From NCBI GenBank assembly GCA_021841025.1, contig JAKBWA010000010.1, positions 62,001-126,000 of the forward strand: DNA of 64,000 nucleotides, given 5' to 3'. This document shows positions 46,136 through 54,902 of this stretch, in pieces. How positions within the stretch are numbered: the stretch's first letter is position 1; every line of letters starts with the position of its first letter. The translations under genes and the position numbers were made by a program. The stretch comes from Bacillota bacterium (GTDB lineage: Bacteria; Bacillota; Sulfobacillia; Sulfobacillales; Sulfobacillaceae). The notes beneath the pieces were generated by a model, which was not told the DNA's origin, did no database searches, and saw only the letters and a list, made by a program, of their open reading frames with translations.

Positions 46136-46663
46136 TTATAGGTGCAATGACGGCTTTCCACCCTGAGAAACCACAAATTTAGCCCACATTCCAGATATTT
46201 CATGGTCTGGAACCAAACTTGCCAGTCGGTAGGTTCCCGGTCGCGAAGGCCGAAAAGAAAACACCTGAGTGCCTTGAGGGGGCAGGCCTGTCGTCAAAGA
46301 CCGGGTTGATGCTCCAGCAAACGCCGCATGGTGGCTTCGAGAGTTTGTGACGACAGCTAACGAATTGGGCAGGCCCGAATCATTAATAAAGCGGACCGTC
46401 ACCTTGTAATTCTTCGGCACAACCACTTGCATAGCACCATTTTGAGTTCCATTTAAATTAAAACCGTGATTCTCATAACCGGCAATCACTGTCAGTAGCA
46501 CAGAGTCATTTGCCGTGTTCACTTTCATCCACCGTTTGCTCTGGTGTGATGGAGAAGGAACAACCATTGATGAGACCTTATGCGCAGGGGGACCGGCAAA
46601 TAGCCCACAACCCGTTAGCCCCAGTCCCAAGAGACCTAATACCAGCAAATATTGAGACCTCAT
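46136..46663 (-). CDS. sulfocyanin-like cupredoxin lipoprotein with altered copper ligands
   Basis: Exported lipoprotein of 175 aa: signal peptide and lipobox LTGCG (Cys19). Residues 65-168 follow the sulfocyanin pattern (FNLNGTQNGAMQVVVPKNYKVTVRF, GLPNSLAVV, AFAGAST, GTYRLASLVPDHEISGMWAKFVVS). In sulfocyanins the copper ligands are His in LPHS, Cys, His and Met. Here the first is Asn100 and the Cys position is Ser149, while His154 and Met159 remain. A blue copper site is therefore unlikely. It is the first gene of the unit with the molybdopterin enzyme and ftcD. Start ATG 46663 with a weak ribosome site. Confidence 0.75.
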   Translation of the reverse strand: MRSQYLLVLGLLGLGLTGCGLFAGPPAHKVSSMVVPSPSHQSKRWMKVNTANDSVLLTVIAGYENHGFNLNGTQNGAMQVVVPKNYKVTVRFINDSGLPNSLAVVTNSRSHHAAFAGASTRSLTTGLPPQGTQVFSFRPSRPGTYRLASLVPDHEISGMWAKFVVSQGGKPSLHL

Positions 46664-46830
46664 CGCAATGTGGCGCTGGACTCCGGCTTCTTAGGCGGAG
46701 GCAAAGGCGCCTTCTCTCCTTTCTGCTTTAGCTTTAATCCTTTGTTTCCATGACCTATCAACAACACAACATACCCCATGATCCCCGACTCAAAGCGCAT
46801 CACACTGGCACCCCGTAAAAAACTACGCTC

Positions 46831-46846
46831 TAGTTCATTAGTTCAT
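46831..46846. repeat. two tandem TAGTTCAT repeats
   Basis: TAGTTCAT is repeated exactly at 46831-46838 and 46839-46846 in the divergent region between the cupredoxin-like gene and the T-box leader. A regulatory use is possible but unsupported. Confidence 0.35.
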
Positions 46847-46946
46847 TGTACAACACCTAAGCAACTATTCTTTCAGAGCCATTCTTGCGCGGGAAGGAGA
46901 TTTCTCGCGAGAATTTCTTTTTTTGAAATTTTCTTTGTCAAAAGCC

Positions 46947-46976
46947 TTTACACCCACACAGAATTATGTTTATAAT
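46947..46976 (+). promoter_or_regulatory. promoter of the serine T-box transcript
   Basis: TTTACA (46947-46952), an 18-nt spacer, and a perfect TATAAT (46971-46976). The start point near 46983 lies just before the T-box leader. Confidence 0.75.
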
Positions 46977-46985
46977 TTCGAAAAC

Positions 46986-47197
46986 AGCCAATGAATGGGA
47001 AGAGTCAGGTGATTCTCCAGAAAGTCGGTAGGATGGAACCCGATGAGTTGCCTGAACCCGATTCCACCCAGGAGGATGTCAGCGATGAGTTGACCGCAGT
47101 GCTGCGTTAGAGCCATAGAGAGGGCAGGTTTCTATATCTGTCAAATAGGGTGGCACCGCGGTGATTACCGTCCCTAATGGTTTAGGGGCGTTTTTTG
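46986..47197 (+). ncRNA. T-box riboswitch leader, probably tRNA-Ser (specifier UCC)
   Basis: The conserved antiterminator sequence AGGGTGGCACCGCGG is at 47147-47161, followed by the terminator. Upstream is a stem I with the distal GGATGGAACCCGA region. In the 3' side of the specifier loop the string GATTCCA places TCC (47063-47065) as specifier codon, which means serine. The downstream genes are an aminotransferase and serA, so uncharged tRNA-Ser should switch on serine synthesis. The codon assignment is by pattern and fits the genes. Confidence 0.88.
47169..47197 (+). terminator. T-box terminator
   Basis: CGTCCCTAA, loop TGG, TTTAGGGGCG, then TTTTTTG. It competes with the T-box antiterminator. 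Confidence 0.92.
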
Positions 47198-47298
47198 TTT
47201 TGCGATTGACCATCCCTCTTTTTGTTTTGTAACACAGATAATTTTCGTCACGTAATCAGCAAACGATCACAACCACACTTTGAGGAGGAATTTTTTTC

Positions 47299-48456
47299 AT
47301 GATATATCCGCCACAAATCCTACTACCCGGCCCCACACCTGTGCCACCCAGCGTCAATTTAGCGATGCAACAGGCCATGTCGGATCACCGAGGCAGCGTT
47401 TTCACAAAGGTTAAAGAACATGTACTCCGGGAATTGAATGAACTGTTGGATGTCGGATTAAACGGGGGTGTTGCTGTCCTTCCGACCAGCGGCACCGGTG
47501 CCTTGGAAGCCGCTGTTCAAAACTTCTTGTTGCCGGGAGACAAGGTCATTGGGGTAAGCACCGGCACATTCGGCGAACGGTTTGTCCAAATCGCCGAGAA
47601 AATGGAAGTCCAAGTCAGACATCTGCGCGTAAATTATGGAACGGCGTTCGATCCCGCACAAATCCTAGATGTTTTGCAGGAAGAACAACACGATATCAAA
47701 GCTATACTCGTCACCCATAACGAAACATCTACGGGAGTATTGAATCCGGTTGAGCAACTCGCCAACTTGCTCAATAGGGTACCCAACCCTCCTTTACTCA
47801 TTGTCGACAGTATTTCAGGGGTGCCTTCCGTTCCCTTAAAAGTCGTCCGAAATCATATTGACGTGATCATCGCTGCCTCACAAAAGGGCTTTATGTGCCC
47901 GCCGGGACTAGGGATCTTGGCTGTTTCCGAACGGGCCCGCAACCAGATCATTGCCGAGCGCCCTGGCCGTTTGTTCTTTGACTTAAGGCCATACTTGGAG
48001 GGACAGTTTCCTTATACTCCTGCCGTGTCTTTATGGTATGGGCTAGAAGAAGCGTTGCATTTACTGGCCGAAGAAGGAGAGTCGCAGCGTCTTGCCCGCC
48101 ACCAACTTTTAAGCCGGATAAGCCGGGCTTTTGGCCAAGCTTCAGGTCTAACGCCTCCCGTAGAGGAACAATTTACATCGCCCACCGTAACGGCGTTACA
48201 AGCTCCCAAAGGCATCAGTCCCGCCGATTTTCGCAACCAAACCGCCAAACTGGGGCTGCAAATCGCAGGGGCCATGGGCCCATGGCACCATGATTACATT
48301 CGCATTGGCCATGTTGGAGCCGTATTACCAGAACAACTTTTTGAAGGATTAGCCACATTAGCTCATCTGCTGCCCGCGGGCTTTGACGGCATTGAGGCTG
48401 CATGGGTCACTTGGCACAACGCCATCACAGTTGATGAGGAGGTTCACAGCAAATGA
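47299..48456 (+). CDS. class V aminotransferase, probable phosphoserine aminotransferase role
   Basis: PLP aminotransferase of the serine-pyruvate/alanine-glyoxylate group (385 aa). PLP Lys196 is in AASQKGFMCPPG; the N-terminus LLPGPTPVPPSV and TSGTGALEAAV are typical of this group rather than classical SerC. It overlaps serA by 4 nt and is under a serine T-box, so it likely makes phosphoserine from 3-phosphohydroxypyruvate in place of SerC; this is inference from context. ATG with GAGGAGG 10 nt upstream. Confidence 0.87.
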   Translation: MIYPPQILLPGPTPVPPSVNLAMQQAMSDHRGSVFTKVKEHVLRELNELLDVGLNGGVAVLPTSGTGALEAAVQNFLLPGDKVIGVSTGTFGERFVQIAEKMEVQVRHLRVNYGTAFDPAQILDVLQEEQHDIKAILVTHNETSTGVLNPVEQLANLLNRVPNPPLLIVDSISGVPSVPLKVVRNHIDVIIAASQKGFMCPPGLGILAVSERARNQIIAERPGRLFFDLRPYLEGQFPYTPAVSLWYGLEEALHLLAEEGESQRLARHQLLSRISRAFGQASGLTPPVEEQFTSPTVTALQAPKGISPADFRNQTAKLGLQIAGAMGPWHHDYIRIGHVGAVLPEQLFEGLATLAHLLPAGFDGIEAAWVTWHNAITVDEEVHSK

Positions 48457-50012
48457 CACGTCCACGGATTCTTATCACCGAAACCTTGGGTCAGGAAGGC
48501 ATAGACATGTTGCGCGAGATGGCCGATGTGGATGCTTTTGATCTCTTGCCCAAAGAACAGTTACCCGAAATTTTGGGAGACTATGATGCCGTTATTATCC
48601 GGAGTGCGCACAGGCTCCCGCGTGAGGTTCTGGCGAACCGGCCCCGACTCAAAGTTGTTGCCCGGGCGGGTTCTGGGGTCGACAACGTGGATCTCAAAGC
48701 CTGCACCGAATTCGGGATCGCAGTTGTCAATGCTCCCGGTGCTAATGCCATTGCTGCCGCTGAACACGCATTTGGACACATGCTAACTATTCTGCGCAAT
48801 ATTCACTTAGGAGATGCTCACGTCCGAGAGGGAGGTTGGAACCGCAAGAAGTTCCTCGGCGGAGAACTGAGTGGGAGAAATCTTGGCATCATTGGGTTTG
48901 GCAAAGTCGGGCGCGAAGCCGCCCGCATTGCCCATGGGTTTCGCATGACAGTTTATGCCTATGATCCTTTCGTGTCCGACGAAATTTTTCAAGCTCACAA
49001 TGTCACGCGGATGGACTCATTAGAAGATCTGATGCCTGTGTCGGATGTCTTAACCTTGCACACCCCCAAATCAGGGCCGCAAATCGGAATGGATTTGCTT
49101 GCACGCCTGCCCCAAAACGCTATTGTTGTCAATGTTGCCCGTGGAGGCATGATCGACGAGGACGCCTTAGCCAATTTGCTGGATATGGGTCATTTGCTAG
49201 GTGTTGGTCTGGATGTCTTTAGTCAGGAACCTCCGCCTGCGGATTTCCCTCTTTTTAAACACCCGCACGCCGTTCTTACTCCGCACTTGGGTGGAAGCAC
49301 CCAGGAAGCTATGACAGGTGTCGCCGTGATGACCGCACAAGGTGTTATCCAAGCACTCAACGGTGAAACTCCGCCCAATATCGTTAACGTGCCCATACCC
49401 CCTTTGACCCCTGATGAATTTGGCACTCTAGATGAAGGCGCCCGAGTCGTAGGTCGAATCTTTGCTCAAATAAACAAAAAAATCACAGCACCACTGGTCT
49501 TAACTCTCAAGGGCTCAATTGTCCAAAATGCCATTCCCTGGCTTAAGCAAACTGTCTTAGCCGCAGTGTTGTCAGAACAATTGGACGGACGCGTTAACGC
49601 GGTAAACGCTCTCATTAAAGCCGAAGAGCAAGGTTTAACCTTGTTAGTCGAGGAGCGGGAACCCCATAAACCTCCGGCATTGAGTTTGCGCCTGGAAGGA
49701 CATCCTAAGACCACGACCGAAGTGGTTCTAGACAATCACACGCCCAGGCTAAGACATATAAACGGAATCGCCATGGATTTACCTTGGCCCAAAAATGCCC
49801 TGATAACAGTACACACAGACGCCCCAGGCGTAGTCGGAAAAGTCGGGACACTAGTGGGTCAGCATAACATTAATATTGGCAATCTCCATCTAGCTCGTGA
49901 TGAAATGGTCCATCAGGCTCTGATGGTCTTATCTTTGGATCAAACCGCACCCGAAAATCTCGTTCTGGACATCAAAAAAATCCCTGAAATTAATCAAGTT
50001 TTCGTCTTCTGA
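48453..50012 (+). CDS. serA: D-3-phosphoglycerate dehydrogenase
   Basis: First step of serine synthesis. Residues 1-100 and 280-310 form the substrate domain. The NAD-binding GFGKVGREAARIA begins at 148. Catalytic Arg, Glu and His are in VVNVARGGMIDEDAL and LTPHLGG. An intervening ASB domain (330-445) and a C-terminal ACT domain (VHTDAPGVVGKVGTLVGQH, ending INQVFVF) complete the 519-aa long form, so serine feedback is likely. Coupled to the aminotransferase by ATGA overlap. Confidence 0.95.
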   Translation: MTRPRILITETLGQEGIDMLREMADVDAFDLLPKEQLPEILGDYDAVIIRSAHRLPREVLANRPRLKVVARAGSGVDNVDLKACTEFGIAVVNAPGANAIAAAEHAFGHMLTILRNIHLGDAHVREGGWNRKKFLGGELSGRNLGIIGFGKVGREAARIAHGFRMTVYAYDPFVSDEIFQAHNVTRMDSLEDLMPVSDVLTLHTPKSGPQIGMDLLARLPQNAIVVNVARGGMIDEDALANLLDMGHLLGVGLDVFSQEPPPADFPLFKHPHAVLTPHLGGSTQEAMTGVAVMTAQGVIQALNGETPPNIVNVPIPPLTPDEFGTLDEGARVVGRIFAQINKKITAPLVLTLKGSIVQNAIPWLKQTVLAAVLSEQLDGRVNAVNALIKAEEQGLTLLVEEREPHKPPALSLRLEGHPKTTTEVVLDNHTPRLRHINGIAMDLPWPKNALITVHTDAPGVVGKVGTLVGQHNINIGNLHLARDEMVHQALMVLSLDQTAPENLVLDIKKIPEINQVFVF

Positions 50013-50644
50013 ACCCGACCTTTTATCGAGACGCATGGGTGGTTCTTAATCCAAAACCGCCAAGGATATAATGCGGCTTCTCCGGCATAACTGACATTGA
50101 TCCTGGGACCCGTTGCAATGACGTGAGAAGGCAACGGGTCCTGATCATGATAGAGCTGAAGGGGAGAATTGAAAAGTTCGAGACCATACTCCTTTATACC
50201 AATACCGAGAGCCTGGGCAAGCTTCGCAGGGCCATTGGTAAGACGGCACAAATTGGCCGACGCTTCATGTATCTTAATATGTCTGCGTTGTGCCATAATT
50301 TCTATACCTTGAAGAGGTTCCAAAGCCCGGATGAGAATGGCTTCAGGACTCCCAATCGGCCCGGTAACCACGTTCAAACAATAATGCATTCCATAAACAA
50401 AATAAACATACGCATACCCAGGCGGCCCATACATCACACGCGTTCTTGGAGTAGGTCTTCCTCCAAAGCTATGAGCGGCCTTATCGTCAGGTCCTCTATA
50501 CATTTCCACTTCGACTATCCTTCCGGCGCAACGGCCTAAGGGACTGTCATGCGCCACGACCATCCCCAACAACGCCTGAGCCAAATCTGGGGTTGATTGG
50601 CTGAAAAAAGTCTTATTCACAAGACCTTTCCAGCTATTCTCCAA
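49994..50644 (-). CDS. 3-methyladenine DNA glycosylase (AAG/MPG family)
   Basis: Removes alkylated purines from DNA. Family segments are LAQALLGMVVAHD, GRIVEVEMYRGPDDKAAHSFGGRPTPRTRVMYGPPGYAYVYFVYGMH (divided here among several blocks, containing the catalytic Glu and the Tyr that inserts into DNA), ILIRALEP and LTNGPAKLAQALGI. The frame is open to 50716; TTG 50644 has AAGGAG 10 nt upstream and is preferred, though a GTG at 50620 (MNKTFFSQS) would also fit. It converges with serA and the ends overlap by 19 nt. Confidence 0.92.
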   Translation of the reverse strand: MENSWKGLVNKTFFSQSTPDLAQALLGMVVAHDSPLGRCAGRIVEVEMYRGPDDKAAHSFGGRPTPRTRVMYGPPGYAYVYFVYGMHYCLNVVTGPIGSPEAILIRALEPLQGIEIMAQRRHIKIHEASANLCRLTNGPAKLAQALGIGIKEYGLELFNSPLQLYHDQDPLPSHVIATGPRINVSYAGEAALYPWRFWIKNHPCVSIKGRVQKTKT

Positions 50645-50968
50645 TTGTCTTTCACTCCTTTTAGCCTGGCACAAAATTTGAGAGGCGGAAAAAGTTGATC
50701 CACATCTCCCCATCACTTTTCTCTTTAAGAACGGAATATTTTTAGTGTATTCATCTTTTCGGCAGCACTCGAAAGCCCACGGCTAACCGTAAGTAATCCC
50801 CCGTGTCAGGGGTATCAGACTCTTTTATGGTTCTTCCAGTTCGCAATAGACGAAAAGAAGGCATCGCTCTTCTCCCCTTTCACCACCCCAAAAGGCGTGA
50901 GGAATATATCAAAGTCTCGCTAACTTGTCATGATATAATCGTAACAAATTCGCGGGTGGTGATAAGCT
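50645..50968. other. divergent region with an extended -10 promoter for the DUF763 gene
   Basis: TGATATAAT at 50931-50939 is a perfect extended -10 on the plus strand; the -35 is weak. It would give a leader of about 23 nt before the GTG at 50969. Nothing else was recognised in the remaining bases. Confidence 0.5.
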
Positions 50969-52075
50969 GTGCCCAAAGTGGGCAACGCCGTTTCTCCTTT
51001 GCATGGAGGACATTGTCCTCCCTGGCTGTTTAAAAAAATGACTCAGTTGAGCGCGGCCATTGTCGAGGCCATCATTGTGGAATTTGGTCTCGATGAGGTT
51101 TTACGCCGTTTTGCAGATCCTGTGTGGTTCCAGGCCTTTGGCGGCGTCATAGGCTTTGATTGGCATTCTTCAGGTCTCACCACTGTAGGACTAGGAGCGC
51201 TAAAAACAGGCCTCGCTGCGAAACAACAAGAATTGGGGATTTTTATCGTAGGCGGAAAAGGCAAAGCCGCCCAACAAACCCCTCATGAAATTGACGCCCT
51301 TGGAGAATCTGCCGCTCTATCCAAAGACATCGGCCAGCTTAAAGACACGAGCCGTCTAGTGGCCAAAGTAGATAGTGCACTCGTTCAAGACGGTTTTCAG
51401 CTTTATCATCACGTGATGATTTTTACCGGCAGTGGTCAGTGGACAGTTATTCAACAAGGCATGAATGATACCCAGGCCACGGCCAGGCGATATCATTGGC
51501 TCAGTGAAACCGTGAAAAGCTATATCGTCGAACCGCATCAGGGAATTGTCGGAAGAACTATGCCTCATGTTCTCAATCTGACTGAAAAGAGCAACGTGCC
51601 GCTTCACAAGTCCTCAGTGAAACTGACTCAAAGGCCAGAAGAGGTATTGTTGGCGCTGCGTCACTTGGAAGAGGAAGCCGGAGAGAAAAAATTGATTATG
51701 CCGCGTCACCATGGCATACCGCGCTCACGCTATATTAACAAAGCCTTGCAAGAAATTTACCGAACTAGCCCTGACAATTACCAAGACCTGATCATGACCC
51801 CAGGGGTGGGCGCTAGTACCGTCCGCGCTTTGGCCATGGTCTCTGAAATCATTTACGGCTCCCCTATCACCTATCATGACCCTGTCCGCTACAGCTTTGC
51901 GCACGGCGGTAAAGACGGGATTCCCTATCCGGTAAACCGCCGCAATTACGAACGTTCCCTGCAAGTTCTGGAAGAAGCACTGGCCAAAGCACGCATAGAC
52001 GACCGAACCAGAATGGAAAGCCTAAGACGATTAGCTAAAGTTGAATTCGGGACGATCAAGCCCGCTGTTACCTAA
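50969..52075 (+). CDS. DUF763 family protein
   Basis: Family of unknown function, common in archaea and thermophilic bacteria. The 368-aa protein carries the diagnostic PLHGGHCPPWLFKKM, GVIGFDWHSSGLTTVGLGALK, GGKGKAAQQTP, VAKVDSALVQDGFQLYHHVM, TVIQQGMN, MPRHHGIPRS and a helix-hairpin-helix-like LIMTPGVGASTVRALAMVSE near residue 275. The latter suggests nucleic-acid contact, and the many His and Asp residues suggest metal chemistry; both are inference. GTG start with GGTGGT 7-8 nt upstream. It stands alone. Confidence 0.82.
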   Translation: MPKVGNAVSPLHGGHCPPWLFKKMTQLSAAIVEAIIVEFGLDEVLRRFADPVWFQAFGGVIGFDWHSSGLTTVGLGALKTGLAAKQQELGIFIVGGKGKAAQQTPHEIDALGESAALSKDIGQLKDTSRLVAKVDSALVQDGFQLYHHVMIFTGSGQWTVIQQGMNDTQATARRYHWLSETVKSYIVEPHQGIVGRTMPHVLNLTEKSNVPLHKSSVKLTQRPEEVLLALRHLEEEAGEKKLIMPRHHGIPRSRYINKALQEIYRTSPDNYQDLIMTPGVGASTVRALAMVSEIIYGSPITYHDPVRYSFAHGGKDGIPYPVNRRNYERSLQVLEEALAKARIDDRTRMESLRRLAKVEFGTIKPAVT

Positions 52076-52096
52076 AGATTCAAAAATATGCTCTTT

Positions 52097-52125
52097 TTGA
52101 CTCCATGAGCCAGGGGTATTACACT
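52097..52125 (+). promoter_or_regulatory. candidate promoter of the 46-residue gene
   Basis: TTGACT (52097-52102), 17-nt spacer, TACACT (52120-52125). It lies about 47 nt before the ATG at 52172. Confidence 0.5.
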
Positions 52126-52171
52126 TAAACTACTATTACAAAATGACAAACCAGATGAAGGGGATTTGAAT

Positions 52172-52312
52172 ATGTGGCCAAAATTACCGCAAGTTTTATC
52201 TTATCATCCCACTATTCCTACCATTATTGGGGCCGTCATTGTCACCACGGTTGGGTTTGGATTTTTAGGAAAATGGTTTTTACGCATCACTAAACTCGAT
52301 CGAGACGAATAA
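52172..52312 (+). CDS. small single-pass membrane protein, 46 aa
   Basis: Short gene with its own ribosome site (AAGGGG 8 nt before ATG) and a plausible promoter. The product starts MWPKLPQVLSYHPTIPT, has one hydrophobic segment around residues 16-33 (IIGAVIVTTVGFGFLGKW) and a charged tail ending RITKLDRDE. No family recognised. It lies between DUF763 and leuC, in the same direction as both. Whether it is conserved cannot be told here. Confidence 0.6.
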   Translation: MWPKLPQVLSYHPTIPTIIGAVIVTTVGFGFLGKWFLRITKLDRDE

Positions 52313-52431
52313 AGAGCAACCGTCTGTAAACCTAGCATCAAAGGTTTAAGGGAAGGGTCGCTTTGCTTATTGTAAGGGGATCCTCCCGGCTGTTCGGAAA
52401 GCAGTGTGTCTCCTTCCTCTCGCACTTTGCC

Positions 52432-52460
52432 TTGGCAACGCAGCCAATTCAGTGTATATT
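52432..52460 (+). promoter_or_regulatory. candidate promoter of leuCD
   Basis: TTGGCA (52432-52437), 17-nt spacer, TATATT (52455-52460), about 75 nt before the leuC ATG. No T-box or leader peptide was recognised before it. Confidence 0.55.
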
Positions 52461-52534
52461 TTTCTGAACACCTAAACAATTCTTTCTTGGTGATATTTCG
52501 TTTTTATTACTTTTTTAGGAAGGTGACATTATTC

Positions 52535-53941
52535 ATGCCTCCTCAAACGTTGTTTGAAAAAATTTGGAATGACCATATTGTAATCCAAGAACCTGAACAA
52601 CCTGCACTCCTTTATATCGATCTCCACCTGGTGCATGAAGTAACGTCACCCCAGGCTTTTGAAGGGCTTCGGTTGAATAATCGCCGTGTCAGGCGTCCAG
52701 ACAAAACATTCGCAGTCATGGACCATAATGTTCCGACAACAGACCGAAGTCTTCCTCTGGATGATCCTATTGCGAAGCGCCAAATGGACCTTTTAGAAGA
52801 AAACTGCCGCCAGTATCATATTCCTTTGTTTGATTTGCATCATCCCGAGCAAGGGATCGTGCATATAATTGGCCCGGAGCAAGGTTTAACTCAACCCGGG
52901 ATGACTATCGTCTGCGGAGACAGCCACACCTCGACCCACGGAGCTTTCGGCGCATTGGCTTTTGGTATTGGCACTAGTGAAGTAGAACATGTTTTGGCCA
53001 CCCAGTGCCTGATCCAATCCAAGCCTAAAACCATGGTCGTGCGGTTTTTGGGCAAACGTCCCCAGGGGGTTACGCCCAAGGACATGATTTTAGCCTTGAT
53101 TGGGCAAATCGGCACCTCTGGTGCCACAGGTTATGTTATCGAATATATGGGCGAAGCGGTACGGGCATTAAGCATGGATGAGCGAATGACTTTGTGTAAC
53201 ATGTCGATTGAAGCGGGAGCCCGGGCCGGGATGATCTCACCGGATGACACTACCGTTTCCTATCTTCAAGGGCGGCCGCGCGTGCCTTCCGGAACTGCCT
53301 TTGACAAGACCAAAGAGCGGTGGCTTAGTTATGCGAGTGATCCGGGAGCGCATTTTGATCGCGAAGTCGAAATCGATCTAAGCACCCTAATCCCGTTGGT
53401 TACCTGGGGCACAAGTCCTGCCATGGTAGCGCGAATTGATGAAACCGTTCCTGATCCCGACAGTTTTGCCGACGAGGTTACAAGAGAATCCGCACGGTAC
53501 GCACTGGATTACATGGGGCTAAAACCAGGGACTCCCTTAACGGACATATCTGTAGAAAGGGTCTTCATTGGTTCTTGCACTAATGGGCGTCTCGAGGACT
53601 TGAAAAAAGCAGCCCAATTGGTCAAAGGCAAGAAGGTTCATAGCAGGGTGCGAGCCATGGTAGTGCCGGGTTCAGGCATTGTTAAACGGCAAGCGGAAGA
53701 ACTAGGCTTGGACAAAATTTTTCAAGACGCTGGCTTCGAATGGCGCGAGCCGGGTTGCAGCATGTGTTTGGGAATGAATCCTGACATTTTGGAACCTGGG
53801 GAACGGTGCGCCTCGACATCAAACCGGAATTTCGAGGGCCGTCAGGGCAAGGGCGGCCGGACCCATTTGGTGAGTCCTGAGATGGCTGCTGCCGCAGCTT
53901 TGCATGGCCATTTTGTCGATATTCGAACCCTGTTGCCCTAA
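52535..53941 (+). CDS. leuC: 3-isopropylmalate dehydratase large subunit
   Basis: Aconitase-family 4Fe-4S enzyme converting 2- to 3-isopropylmalate in leucine synthesis. Segments are [48 protein letters not shown], the cluster ligands in [12 protein letters not shown] and [13 protein letters not shown], and [31 protein letters not shown]. The frame is open to 52406; ATG 52535 with AGGAAGGTGA upstream gives 468 aa, the family length. leuD follows after 64 nt. Confidence 0.95.
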   Translation: MPPQTLFEKIWNDHIVIQEPEQPALLYIDLHLVHEVTSPQAFEGLRLNNRRVRRPDKTFAVMDHNVPTTDRSLPLDDPIAKRQMDLLEENCRQYHIPLFDLHHPEQGIVHIIGPEQGLTQPGMTIVCGDSHTSTHGAFGALAFGIGTSEVEHVLATQCLIQSKPKTMVVRFLGKRPQGVTPKDMILALIGQIGTSGATGYVIEYMGEAVRALSMDERMTLCNMSIEAGARAGMISPDDTTVSYLQGRPRVPSGTAFDKTKERWLSYASDPGAHFDREVEIDLSTLIPLVTWGTSPAMVARIDETVPDPDSFADEVTRESARYALDYMGLKPGTPLTDISVERVFIGSCTNGRLEDLKKAAQLVKGKKVHSRVRAMVVPGSGIVKRQAEELGLDKIFQDAGFEWREPGCSMCLGMNPDILEPGERCASTSNRNFEGRQGKGGRTHLVSPEMAAAAALHGHFVDIRTLLP

Positions 53942-54005
53942 ATGGCCAATTGCATAATACCTCAATAGTCTAAGCAGTGGGATAAAAAGGAGGCAATTCA
54001 AGACA

Positions 54006-54596
54006 ATGACCCCGTTACGTCAGCATCGCGGCTTAAGCGTTCCTTTAAACCGGGCCAATATCGATACCGACCAAATCATCCCCAAGCAATTTCTTAAACG
54101 TGTCGAGCGATCAGGTTTTGGCCAGTATCTTTTCTTCGACTGGCGCTATGATCCCCAAGGCAATCCCCGTTCTGACTTTATTTTAAACGTCCCCCGGTTT
54201 CAAGGGGCCAGCATTCTCATTGCCGGACAGAACTTTGGCTGCGGCTCTTCGCGTGAACATGCTCCATGGGCCTTGTCCGACTATGGATTCCGTGTCATTG
54301 TGGCGCCTTCTTTTGCAGACATCTTCTACAACAACTGCTTTAAGAATGGCATGCTTCCATTAAAGTTGCCGGACACCGCAGTACGGACCTTAATAAGTGC
54401 CGCGGAAGGTCCCGATCCCTTATACCTCACAGTGGACGTCGAACGCCTAACGATTCAAAGCGACGATGGACGATACCATTACTCATTTACGTTGGATACG
54501 TTTTTGCAGAACAGCCTCATCCACGGACTTGATGATATTTCCCGCACGTTGCAGCATGAAGACCGTATTGCCCAGTACGAAAGACTTCACGGATAG
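54006..54596 (+). CDS. leuD: 3-isopropylmalate dehydratase small subunit
   Basis: Swivel subunit of isopropylmalate isomerase, 196 aa. The family motifs are NRANIDTDQIIPKQFLKRV, FGCGSSREHAPWALSDYGFRVIVAPSFADIFYNNCFKNG (divided here, and including the GSSREH substrate contact). It works with LeuC; the other leucine genes are not in the window. A ribosome site AAAAGGAGG precedes the ATG. Confidence 0.95.
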   Translation: MTPLRQHRGLSVPLNRANIDTDQIIPKQFLKRVERSGFGQYLFFDWRYDPQGNPRSDFILNVPRFQGASILIAGQNFGCGSSREHAPWALSDYGFRVIVAPSFADIFYNNCFKNGMLPLKLPDTAVRTLISAAEGPDPLYLTVDVERLTIQSDDGRYHYSFTLDTFLQNSLIHGLDDISRTLQHEDRIAQYERLHG

Positions 54597-54902
54597 TTAC
54601 ACCTGAACATATGGCGGCGCCTTCCTCTTTGATGAGGGCGCCGCGAGCATTCAATGAATCTCTCAACACGGCTCAAGAGCGGCGTATTGATATTTGTCAG
54701 GGGGACAAAAGTCGTCAACAGTCTTTCACACAAGTCTAGAGGAGTCCTTCGCGACCCTTACAGCAGGGCATTTATGGATGATTTCAAAGAGGAGGAAGGT
54801 CACGGTACTCTCAATTTGCACACTTCTACAGCGGTATGGCAAACATCATAACCGTTTACGGAGCACAGCCACCATTCACCTCAGCACGGGCGGGATCGTA
54901 TC
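54597..54902. other. intergenic region with a GC-rich hairpin after leuD
   Basis: GCGGCGC (54614-54620) and GCGCCGC (54638-54644) form a stem extended by CCTC/GAGG, 18 nt past the leuD stop. There is no T-run, so it is not a standard terminator. The rest (54645-54902) shows no gene or motif I can support. Confidence 0.45.

Noticed and set aside
50969-52075. First taken for DisA or another DNA-integrity protein because of the helix-hairpin-helix-like segment
   Set aside because: The PLHGG, DWHSSG and DGFQLYHHV motifs are those of DUF763; no diadenylate cyclase motif is present.
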